A stretch of 64,000 nucleotides of DNA from the NCBI GenBank assembly GCA_016713225.1, contig JADJPO010000003.1, positions 1,171,296 through 1,235,295 on the forward strand. The letters are read 5' to 3'. The first letter of the stretch is position 1, and each line of letters begins with the position of its first letter. The stretch is from Kineosporiaceae bacterium (GTDB lineage Bacteria > Actinomycetota > Actinomycetes > Actinomycetales > Kineosporiaceae). Below are positions 55,889-64,000 of this stretch, piece by piece. A program made the position numbers and the translations under genes. The notes under the pieces were generated by a model. The model worked only from the letters and a program-made list of their open reading frames with translations, was not told the origin of the DNA and ran no database searches.

Positions 55889-57253
55889 ATGGCACCACCC
55901 ACCACCCATCCACGACGACTCGCGCTGGTGAGCCTCACCGCAGGCCTGATGGCTGCGGCGGCGTCCCTGGTGTCGATCGCCCCGGCCGAGGCCGCCACCA
56001 CCGTGGTCGACCTGGGGTTGCTGCCCGGCGGTAGCTACGCGAGCGCCCGGGCGATCAACACCGGCGGCGGAATCGTCGGCATGGTCACGGACAGCGCCGG
56101 AGCCTTCAAGCAGGCTCGATTCGCCGGTGGGTCCGCGACGTTGCTCGCGTCGTCCTGCTGTGCGTCGTCCCTGGCTGCGCCGCTGGCACTCAACGACAGC
56201 GGCGAGGCGGTGGGCTGGGGCCGGGTGTACGGCTCGCTCAGTGACCCGGCCTACTGGAACGCCGCCGGGGTGACCGTCCCGCTGCAGCCGATCGCGGGCA
56301 GCACCGGCACCGGGATCCGGGCTTACGACATCAACAACTCCGGGGTCATCGTCGGCAGCGACGTGAAGCCGTCCACCGCCTTCGGCGCTCCACCCGAGTA
56401 CCACGGCGTGGTCTGGAACCGCGGCACCCTCGTGCACGACCTGGGATTCCTCGGTCAGGCGGCCTCCGGACTGTCGAACGCCACCTTCGCGCAGGGGATC
56501 AACGACGCCGGCGACATCGTGGGCGAGGCCGTGGTCGGCATGGACCGCCACGCCTTCCTGTGGCGCGGTGGTGCCTTCACCGATCTCGGCCCGGGATCAG
56601 CGCTCGACATCAACTCGACCGGCCTGGTCCTCGGCTACGCCCCCGGGCTCGTCCCCGCGACCTGGACGGGCACCGTGCGCAAGAACCTGCCCGCCCTCGG
56701 TGGCGGCACCACGGCGTACGGCCACACCGTGACCGACCTCAACAACGGCGGTGACATCGTCGGGTTCGCCCCGGCGACCACCGGGCCGCTGCAGGACACC
56801 GCAGTGCTCTGGCGAGGCGGCAAGGCGATCAACCTGGGCCGCGCCCCCGGCGGCACGGTGAGCCGGGCCTACGGCATCAACGATGCGGGTCAGATCGTCG
56901 GTGAGGGCAATGTGGTGGCCGGTGGGCCGATGCACGCCCTGATGTGGACCGTCAGTGGCAGCACCGCCACCAACACCACGCCGACGGCGACCGCGGCGGC
57001 GACCACGACCACCAGCATCCGCGTCGGCGGCAGCGTCACCGTGAAGGGCACGTTCACCGACCCGGACAACGGGCCGTGGAGCTACACCTTCACCTGGGGC
57101 AACGGGTCCACCACGGGCACGGCCCAGACCGCCGGTAGCATCACGCAGAGCCGGACGTTCACCAAGGCCGGCACGTACAAGGTGACCTTCTCCGTCACCG
57201 ACGCCAAGGGTGCCAAGGCGACGAGCTCGTCGATCACCGTCCGGGTGAGCTGA
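55889..57253 (+). CDS. Secreted HAF-repeat protein with C-terminal PKD domain
   Basis: 454 residues. A signal peptide (about 1-36, ending EAATT) is followed by six or seven HAF repeats (about 38-355) of the type A-x-x-I-N-(D/N)-x-G-x-I-V-G paired with HAFLW/AVLW segments, suggesting a beta-propeller. A Thr-rich linker leads to a PKD/Ig-like domain (about 375-454). No anchor is seen, so it is probably released or bound to the surface. Function unknown. The ribosome-binding site GGGGAGGA is strong but can be sequestered by an upstream complementary arm. Confidence 0.85.
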   Translation: MAPPTTHPRRLALVSLTAGLMAAAASLVSIAPAEAATTVVDLGLLPGGSYASARAINTGGGIVGMVTDSAGAFKQARFAGGSATLLASSCCASSLAAPLALNDSGEAVGWGRVYGSLSDPAYWNAAGVTVPLQPIAGSTGTGIRAYDINNSGVIVGSDVKPSTAFGAPPEYHGVVWNRGTLVHDLGFLGQAASGLSNATFAQGINDAGDIVGEAVVGMDRHAFLWRGGAFTDLGPGSALDINSTGLVLGYAPGLVPATWTGTVRKNLPALGGGTTAYGHTVTDLNNGGDIVGFAPATTGPLQDTAVLWRGGKAINLGRAPGGTVSRAYGINDAGQIVGEGNVVAGGPMHALMWTVSGSTATNTTPTATAAATTTTSIRVGGSVTVKGTFTDPDNGPWSYTFTWGNGSTTGTAQTAGSITQSRTFTKAGTYKVTFSVTDAKGAKATSSSITVRVS

Positions 57254-57300
57254 TCACCCTCGGCCGGCGAGCCGCCGCCCGCTGAGGGGATCGAGGTGGC

Positions 57301-58503
57301 ATGCAGATCGCCGGCCGAGAGGTCACCATCACCAACCCCGGCAAGATCGTGTTCCCGGCGCTCGGGCTCACCAAGCTCGAGCTGATCGAGTACTACCTGG
57401 CGGTCGCGGACGGCGCGCTACGCGGCGTCCGCGACCGGCCCATGGTGCTCAAACGCTTCGTGAAAGGTATTGCGGCCGAGGCGTTCTTTCAGAAGCGCGC
57501 CCCCGAGAAGCGGCCGGACTGGGTGCGGGTGGCCCGCTTGAACTACGCCCGCGGCACCTTCGCCGACGAGGCGGTCGTGGACGACGCGGCCGGGCTGGCG
57601 TGGGCGATCAACCTCGGCTGCGTCGACCTCAACCCGCATCCGGTGCGCTCGGGCGACCTGGATCATCCCGATGAACTGCGCATCGACCTCGACCCGATGC
57701 CCGGGGTGACCTGGGAGCAGATCCTCGACGTGGCGCACGTCGTCCACACGGTGTTGACCGACCACGGACTGACGGCCTGGCCCAAGACCTCCGGCTCGCG
57801 CGGATTCCACATCTACTCCCCCATCGCCCCGCACTGGCCCTACCCCACGGTGCGCCTGGCCGCCCAGACGGTGGCCCGCGAGGTCGAACTGCGTGCCCCC
57901 GACCTGGCCACCAGCAAGTGGTGGAAAGAGGAGCGGCAGGGGGTGTTCGTCGACTTCAACCAGAACGCCAAGGACCGCACCGTCGCCTCGGCGTACTCGG
58001 TGCGTGCCACCCCGGATGCCCGGGTGTCGACGCCGCTGCGCTGGGACGAGGTGGCGCAATGCCGTCCGGAGATGTTCACCGTGCGCTCGGTGGCGGCGCG
58101 GTTCGCGCAGATCGGTGACCCGTGGCAGGGCATGCAGGAGGTCACCGGGTCCCTCGACGCCTTGCTCGAACGAGCCGATGCCCTGGGTCCGGCCGAGAAG
58201 CCGCCCCGGGGTTCGGGCCACGACCCGACGGCCGGGCGACGCCGACCGCAACGGCCGCTGCTCGAGATCGCGCGGGCCAAAACCAGGCAGGAGGCCATGG
58301 CCGGGTACGAGCGGTGGGCGACCCGACATCCGGCGGTGGCCTCGCAGCTGGCCGAGATCGATGTTCTGGTGGACGGCATGCGGGGTCGCAGTTCACTGTG
58401 GTACCGGATCAGGGTCAACCTGCAGCACGTCCCCGAGGCCGACCGCCCGGAACAGGAACCGCTCGAGGTCGACTACGACCCGTGGGAAGGAATCGTCTGG
58501 TGA
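57301..58503 (+). CDS. LigD-type polymerase/primase (PolD family)
   Basis: 400 residues. The archaeo-eukaryotic primase-like LigD polymerase domain is complete: TNPGKIVFPALGLTKLELIEYY, LRIDLDPMPGV (metal-binding DxD), KTSGSRGFHIY, and a later VFVDFNQNAKDRTVASAYSVRA. A C-terminal extension from about residue 300 ending YDPWEGIVW resembles the longer mycobacterial form (PolD2/Rv0269c as I recall). Stand-alone enzymes of this type insert ribonucleotides in gap repair. No ligase, nuclease or Ku gene is nearby. Confidence 0.92.
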   Translation: MQIAGREVTITNPGKIVFPALGLTKLELIEYYLAVADGALRGVRDRPMVLKRFVKGIAAEAFFQKRAPEKRPDWVRVARLNYARGTFADEAVVDDAAGLAWAINLGCVDLNPHPVRSGDLDHPDELRIDLDPMPGVTWEQILDVAHVVHTVLTDHGLTAWPKTSGSRGFHIYSPIAPHWPYPTVRLAAQTVAREVELRAPDLATSKWWKEERQGVFVDFNQNAKDRTVASAYSVRATPDARVSTPLRWDEVAQCRPEMFTVRSVAARFAQIGDPWQGMQEVTGSLDALLERADALGPAEKPPRGSGHDPTAGRRRPQRPLLEIARAKTRQEAMAGYERWATRHPAVASQLAEIDVLVDGMRGRSSLWYRIRVNLQHVPEADRPEQEPLEVDYDPWEGIVW

Positions 58504-59399
58504 GGATCGCGATCGCCGGCTCGTCCGGGCTGATGGGCACCGAGCTGGTCACCCGGCTCACCGCCGAGGGCCACGAGGCAGTGCGGCTGGTGCGGCGTCC
58601 GGCGCGGACGCCGCACGAGATCACCTGGGACCCGGACGCCGGCGGGTTGCCGTCCGAGGCCCTCGCCGACGTGGACGGCGTGGTGAACCTCGCCGGGGCC
58701 GGCGTCGGGGACAAGCGCTGGACCGACGCGTACAAGCGGCTGCTGGTCAGTTCGCGGGTGAACACCACGAACGTGTTGGTGGACGCGATGCTGGCGCTCG
58801 GCACCCCGCCGCCGGTGCTGGTCAACGCCTCGGCGCAGGGGTTCTACGGCGACCGCGGTGAGGAGGTGCTCACCGAGACCAGCCCACCGGGTGAGGGCTT
58901 CCTGACCGACCTGGTGATGGCCTGGGAGGAGGCCGCCCGGCGAGCCGAGACCGGCAGTGGCGGCGCCGTCCGGGTGGCCACGCTGCGCAGCGGCCTGGTG
59001 TTGTCGCCGCACGGCGGAGCGTTCGGGCGGATGCTGCCGCTGGCCAAGCTGGGGTTGGGTGGTCCCCTCGGCACCGGCCGGCAATGGTGGTCGTGGATCA
59101 CCCTGGCCGATCAGGTGTCGGCGATCATCCATCTGCTGCAGCACGAGGTCTCGGGTCCGGTCAATGTGTGCACACCCCACCCGGCCCGTCAGGCCGAGGT
59201 GGCGGCCGCCCTGGGCCGGGCGCTGCACCGTCCGGCGTTGCTCCCGGCACCGTCCTTCGCGCTGCGGACCGTTCTGGGCGAGTTCTCGACCGAGGTTCTG
59301 GGCAGCACCCGGATGACCCCGGAGGTGTTGCAGCGCAGCGGATTTGCCTTCGCTCATCCCGACCTCGAGACGGCCCTGCCGTGGTTGCTCGCCCCATGA
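58500..59399 (+). CDS. TIGR01777 family NAD(P)-binding epimerase
   Basis: 299 residues. Rossmann motif AIAGSSGLMGTEL at the N-terminus, then VVNLAGAGVGDKRWT, NASAQGFYGDRG with the tyrosine near the active site, LRSGLVLSP and a C-terminal DUF1731-like segment (LLPAPSFALRTVLGE, ARTPEVLQRSGF-type end). The same family occurs at Rv2216, next to dlaT; here the HAF and PolD genes lie between. Substrate unknown. The GTG overlaps the PolD stop (GTGA). Confidence 0.93.
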   Translation: MRIAIAGSSGLMGTELVTRLTAEGHEAVRLVRRPARTPHEITWDPDAGGLPSEALADVDGVVNLAGAGVGDKRWTDAYKRLLVSSRVNTTNVLVDAMLALGTPPPVLVNASAQGFYGDRGEEVLTETSPPGEGFLTDLVMAWEEAARRAETGSGGAVRVATLRSGLVLSPHGGAFGRMLPLAKLGLGGPLGTGRQWWSWITLADQVSAIIHLLQHEVSGPVNVCTPHPARQAEVAAALGRALHRPALLPAPSFALRTVLGEFSTEVLGSTRMTPEVLQRSGFAFAHPDLETALPWLLAP

Positions 59400-60757
59400 C
59401 CGACGCACTCGCACCGGTGCCGGCCAGCGCGGACGTCGTCATCATCGGGGCCGGGCTCGCCGGGCTGGCCTGCGCCCGCCACCTCGCCCGGGGTCAGGCA
59501 GCCGGTGGTTCCGACAGCGCCGACGGTGGCGCATTGGACGTCGTGATCCTCGAGGCGTCGGGGCGCGTCGGTGGGCGCCTGGGCACCGACGTCGTCGACG
59601 GGTACCGCTGCGACCTCGGTTTTCAGCTGATCAACCCGGCCTATCCCGAGGCCCGGCGAGTGCTCGACCTGGCGGCCCTGGACCTGCGACCGCTGCCCGG
59701 GGCCGTGGTGGTCGCCACTGAGCAGGGTCATCGGGTGCTCGGCGATCCCCGCCGCACTCCCCCATCGTTGCTGCCCCGCATGGTCCGGGACGCCGCCATC
59801 TCGCTCGGTGGCCCGGTCGAGAAGCTGGCGTTCGTGCAGTGGGCGCTGTCCTGCGCCCGCCGCCGTCCCGACGAGATCCTGACCACCCCGGATCAGGCCT
59901 GGTCGGACGCGCTGAGTTCGGCCGGCCTGACCGGTGACCTGCGCCACGCCGTCCTGGAACCGTTCCTGTCCGGCACCCTGGCCGAGATCGACGGCAGTAC
60001 CTCGCGGCGTTTCGTCGAGCTGCTGATCAGGTCGTTCGTCCGCGGCCGGCCCAGTGTGCCCGCTCTGGGCATGCAGGCCATCGCCGATCAGCTGGCGGCG
60101 GGGGTGAGCGGGGTCCACCTCGGCGCCCCGGTCGAGCGTGTCGAGGCCGGCGCGTCCGGCCACGTCGTGCACACGGCAGCGGGCTCGGTCAGCGCCCGCG
60201 CGGTCGTGGTCGCCACCGACCCGGCCTCGGCAGCCCGGTTCACCGGCGACGAGGAGGTCGCGACCCGACCGCTGACCACGTTCTGGCACAGCGCCGCCGC
60301 CGATGCGCTGGGGCCGTTCGGTGCCAGCGGCGCGATCCACCTGGACGGCGAGCGCCGCACCGATCTGGCCAACTCCGTGGTGCTCAGCGCCTCGGCCCCC
60401 GCCTACGCTCCGCCCGGCCGGGCGCTGATCGCCAGCACGGTGCGGGGGCTGCCCTCGGCCGGGGCCACCGAGGCCACCTCCGAGGCGGAGGTGCGCCGCG
60501 AGCTGGCCCGGATCCACGGCGCCGACACCTCCACCTGGACCCTGGTGCGTCGGCACGTGATCCCCCACGCGCTGACCGCGATGCCCCCGCCACTGCAGGC
60601 ACGCCGTCCGGTCGACCAGGGTGGGGGACGTTTCGTCGCGGGTGACCACCGCGACACCGCCTCCATCCAGGGCGCGTTGGTCTCGGGACGGCGGGCCGCC
60701 GATGCCGTGTTCACTCATCTCGGCCTGACCCCGCCGGAGCGTCCGCCGCTGCGCTGA
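59396..60757 (+). CDS. FAD-dependent amine oxidase/phytoene desaturase-like oxidoreductase
   Basis: 453 residues. FAD-binding GAGLAGLACARHL with the glutamate of VILEASGRVGGRLGTD, then the GQ-type substrate region and the C-terminal FAD contact VAGDHRDTASIQGALVSGRRAA. The overall order matches the flavin amine oxidase superfamily. The substrate is unknown. The ATG overlaps the epimerase stop (ATGA), so PolD, epimerase and oxidase form one coupled unit. The last 47 bp overlap the convergent kinase gene. Confidence 0.9.
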   Translation: MTDALAPVPASADVVIIGAGLAGLACARHLARGQAAGGSDSADGGALDVVILEASGRVGGRLGTDVVDGYRCDLGFQLINPAYPEARRVLDLAALDLRPLPGAVVVATEQGHRVLGDPRRTPPSLLPRMVRDAAISLGGPVEKLAFVQWALSCARRRPDEILTTPDQAWSDALSSAGLTGDLRHAVLEPFLSGTLAEIDGSTSRRFVELLIRSFVRGRPSVPALGMQAIADQLAAGVSGVHLGAPVERVEAGASGHVVHTAAGSVSARAVVVATDPASAARFTGDEEVATRPLTTFWHSAAADALGPFGASGAIHLDGERRTDLANSVVLSASAPAYAPPGRALIASTVRGLPSAGATEATSEAEVRRELARIHGADTSTWTLVRRHVIPHALTAMPPPLQARRPVDQGGGRFVAGDHRDTASIQGALVSGRRAADAVFTHLGLTPPERPPLR

Positions 60758-62267
60758 TCCGGGCCGAGACCACGCGCCAGCCACCCGCTGTATGCCGCAG
60801 GGCCAACCGCACGGTCTCGTGGGCACGGGCGGGTGCGGACGCCGTGACCCGGCCCGCGGCGTCGATCTGCTGGTAGCCCGAGGTGCTGACGTCGGCCATC
60901 ACCTCCACGCCGGCACCCGCCGGCGTGGCCTGCAGGCCGTCGGCGCCCTGCCCCACGTGCCCCACGGGCCCCACGGGCAGCACGTGCAGCACGTGCACGG
61001 CATGCACGGTGAAGGTCAACCCCACCAGGCGGGACCCGTTGCGACGCAACTGATCCACCACCTTCCGGTCGGCCACCATCGCGGCCGACCCGGCCAGATC
61101 CGCGGCCCGTAGCGCATCCGCCGAAGCCGCCACGAGTGCCGTGCCCCTGGCCGAGGCGAGATGGCGCACCGCGGCCAGATCCGGCAGCGCCGGCGAGGCC
61201 GGCGATCCCTCAACGGCCGGCGATCCCGGACGACTCGACACCGCAACCGACTCCGGGCTCGGCCCCGGGGTCCGGGTCGCGAGCAGCACCCCGACCAGTG
61301 ACCCCACGGCCGTGGCCAGAGTCGCCACGGCCGCCACCCGGACCCAGCGCCGACGACGGGTCGGCTGCAGCGCGTCGGGGTCGGTCCAGGTCGGCTCCCG
61401 ATCCCACTCCGCGGGCAGTCGGACCTCGGACGGCCCGGCGGCCGATTCGGCGACCCGATGACGCACCGTGGGATCGGGACGGCTCATCGACGCCACGCCG
61501 GCGCCGAGCCATTCCTGCGGCGCGACCAGGCGAATCGCCTGCGGCGGAGACGCCGTCCAGGCCTGCCGCGCGATCTCGGCAGGAAGGGGCCGGACGCCGT
61601 CCGCCCTCGTGGTCCCGCAGCTCTCGGCCAGGTCGAGCAGCGCCAACGCCGCGGGTTCACTGATCGCCGCCAGGTCCGAGCGGGTCGGGCGGCTCACCCC
61701 GGTGAGGCAGACCCGGATCAGCGCACCGAGCGCACGGAGGTCGTCCCCGGCGTGCACCCCGTCGGCGGTCAGCTCGGTCGCGCTGCCGAGGTCGGCCAGC
61801 ACCGGACGTCCGGTGGCGGTGAGCAGCACGTTGGCCGCGGTCAGGTCGCCGTGCGCCAGCCCCGCGCCGTGCAGTGCGGTCAATCCCCGGGCGACGCCGA
61901 CCAGCACGGTGCTCACCTCACCCGGACGCAGGCCACCGCGCGCGGCGATCAGGTCGGCCAGGCTGCCCCCGCCGGCGTGGTCGAGCACCAAGGCGGTGCG
62001 CGCGTCGTCCAACCGGGTGGCCTGCACCGGCCGGGTGAGGTGCGGGTGCCTCACCCGTTGCAGCACCTGGTGTTCCCACTCCACGGCGGCCCGGGCCGTG
62101 GGGTCCCCCGGGTGGGCGACCTTGACCGCCGCCGATCGGCCGGTCTCCACCTGCTCGGCCAGCCAGACCGTCGCGTGCGCACCGACCCCGAGTCGGCGCA
62201 GCATCCGATAGCCGGGCACCACCGGCTCATCGTCGGCGAGCGGCAGAACGTCCGTGATCGCAGCCAT
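60711..62267 (-). CDS. Membrane-anchored Ser/Thr protein kinase
   Basis: 518 residues. Kinase domain (about 18-270): glycine loop RLGVGAHATVWLAE, catalytic Lys in AAVKVAH, catalytic loop HGDLTAANVLL (Asp and Asn present; Gly replaces the Arg of RD kinases) and DLGSA in place of DFG. The activation loop is short. A transmembrane helix (about 312-333) leads to an extracellular domain containing a short HVx tripeptide repeat and an SnoaL-like or lipocalin-like end (GGWRVVSARI). It is probably active but weakly conserved. No start-proximal ribosome-binding site is seen. Two DnaA-box-like repeats lie upstream. Confidence 0.88.
   Translation of the reverse strand: MAAITDVLPLADDEPVVPGYRMLRRLGVGAHATVWLAEQVETGRSAAVKVAHPGDPTARAAVEWEHQVLQRVRHPHLTRPVQATRLDDARTALVLDHAGGGSLADLIAARGGLRPGEVSTVLVGVARGLTALHGAGLAHGDLTAANVLLTATGRPVLADLGSATELTADGVHAGDDLRALGALIRVCLTGVSRPTRSDLAAISEPAALALLDLAESCGTTRADGVRPLPAEIARQAWTASPPQAIRLVAPQEWLGAGVASMSRPDPTVRHRVAESAAGPSEVRLPAEWDREPTWTDPDALQPTRRRRWVRVAAVATLATAVGSLVGVLLATRTPGPSPESVAVSSRPGSPAVEGSPASPALPDLAAVRHLASARGTALVAASADALRAADLAGSAAMVADRKVVDQLRRNGSRLVGLTFTVHAVHVLHVLPVGPVGHVGQGADGLQATPAGAGVEVMADVSTSGYQQIDAAGRVTASAPARAHETVRLALRHTAGGWRVVSARISAAADAPAGSGRDE
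60951..60995. repeat. Five tandem 9-bp repeats
   Basis: Units of the type CCCCACGTG, CCCCACGGG and CAGCACGTG, in frame, encode the tripeptide HVx/PVG repeat in the extracellular part of the Ser/Thr kinase. Confidence 0.75.
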
Positions 62268-62303
62268 GGCGACAGGGTGACAAATCCCGCCGAAACGTGT
62301 TTT

Positions 62304-62345
62304 GGTTGTCCACAGGCAAGATCATCACGGCGGGTTGTCCACAGG
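62304..62345. repeat. Two direct repeats containing DnaA boxes
   Basis: GGTTGTCCACAGG occurs at 62304-62316 and 62333-62345, 29 bp apart. Each contains TTGTCCACA, the DnaA-box consensus of GC-rich actinobacteria. They lie in the 78-bp gap upstream of the Ser/Thr kinase gene. Confidence 0.7.

Positions 62346-64000
<1,655 letters not shown>

Noticed and set aside
62304..62345. Chromosomal origin suggested by two DnaA boxes.
   Set aside because: Only two boxes in 78 bp, no dnaA/dnaN/gyrB neighbours and no AT-rich segment.

Overview
The window is GC-rich chromosomal DNA of an actinobacterium. Marks of this are a class II DAHP synthase, a PASTA-domain kinase, the qcrCAB and ctaC-ctaD-ctaF/ctaE respiratory genes with the actinobacteria-specific CtaF, a DUF3043 membrane protein, a DnaQ-UvrC fusion nuclease, a 13E12-type HNH nuclease, many GTG starts and frequent GTGA/ATGA gene overlaps. 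From memory, the backbone order matches the Mycobacterium tuberculosis segment from about Rv2176 to Rv2216 (pknL, aroG, acyltransferase, ArsA-like, SRPBCC, NlpC/P60, DnaQ-UvrC, trpD, ctaE-qcrCAB, ctaF/ctaC, adoK, HesB, DUF3043, cobT-cobS, gcvT, pepA, dlaT, TIGR01777), with other genes inserted. The genus cannot be named from what is visible.

Layout. 1-6.4 kb: tail of a PASTA kinase, a sulfite-oxidase-like enzyme, aroG, a polytopic GT-C-like protein and an acyltransferase. 6.5-13.1 kb: a hydrolase and a small membrane protein, then a leftward, mostly translationally coupled operon (SRPBCC, ArsA-like ATPase, CxxCPxCQ protein, two ROK kinases, EEP hydrolase). 13.2-19 kb: a signalling module made of a pseudo-receiver/GAF protein, a histidine kinase, a LuxR-type regulator and a 52-residue Flp pilin. 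19-27 kb: GT87-like protein, NlpC/P60 hydrolase, NYN protein, DnaQ-UvrC nuclease, trpD. 27-36.5 kb: the respiratory supercomplex genes (ctaE-qcrCAB rightward, ctaC-ctaD-ctaF leftward) flanking an L,D-transpeptidase. 36.5-43.7 kb: Aat, AdoK, a HesB/IscA Fe-S protein, a GGDEF-EAL protein, an M20 peptidase, DUF3043. 44-49.7 kb: cobU-cobT-cobS, then DUF3626 and an SOS-box-controlled HNH nuclease. 49.7-64 kb: gcvT, pepA, lpd-sucB, a secreted HAF/PKD protein, a LigD-type polymerase, an epimerase, an FAD oxidoreductase, a Ser/Thr kinase and a trehalose synthase/phosphatase fusion running off the end.

How they work together. The central metabolic core is aerobic respiration (bcc-aa3 supercomplex), the 2-oxoglutarate dehydrogenase components, aromatic and tryptophan synthesis and late corrinoid assembly. 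Around it lie envelope functions (acyltransferase, NlpC/P60, L,D-transpeptidase, PASTA kinase) and signalling.

Regulation visible in the DNA. At least thirteen starts have a TAnnnT hexamer 6-8 nt upstream, the mark of leaderless transcripts. One perfect LexA box lies between the -35 and -10 of the HNH nuclease. One iron-box-like palindrome lies upstream of the HesB gene. Two DnaA-box repeats lie upstream of the Ser/Thr kinase. A 12-bp inverted repeat can mask the ribosome-binding site of the HAF gene on read-through transcripts. Two genes (ArsA-like and the trehalose fusion) contain apparent frameshifts that may be sequencing errors. No rRNA, tRNA, CRISPR array, insertion sequence or prophage was recognised.
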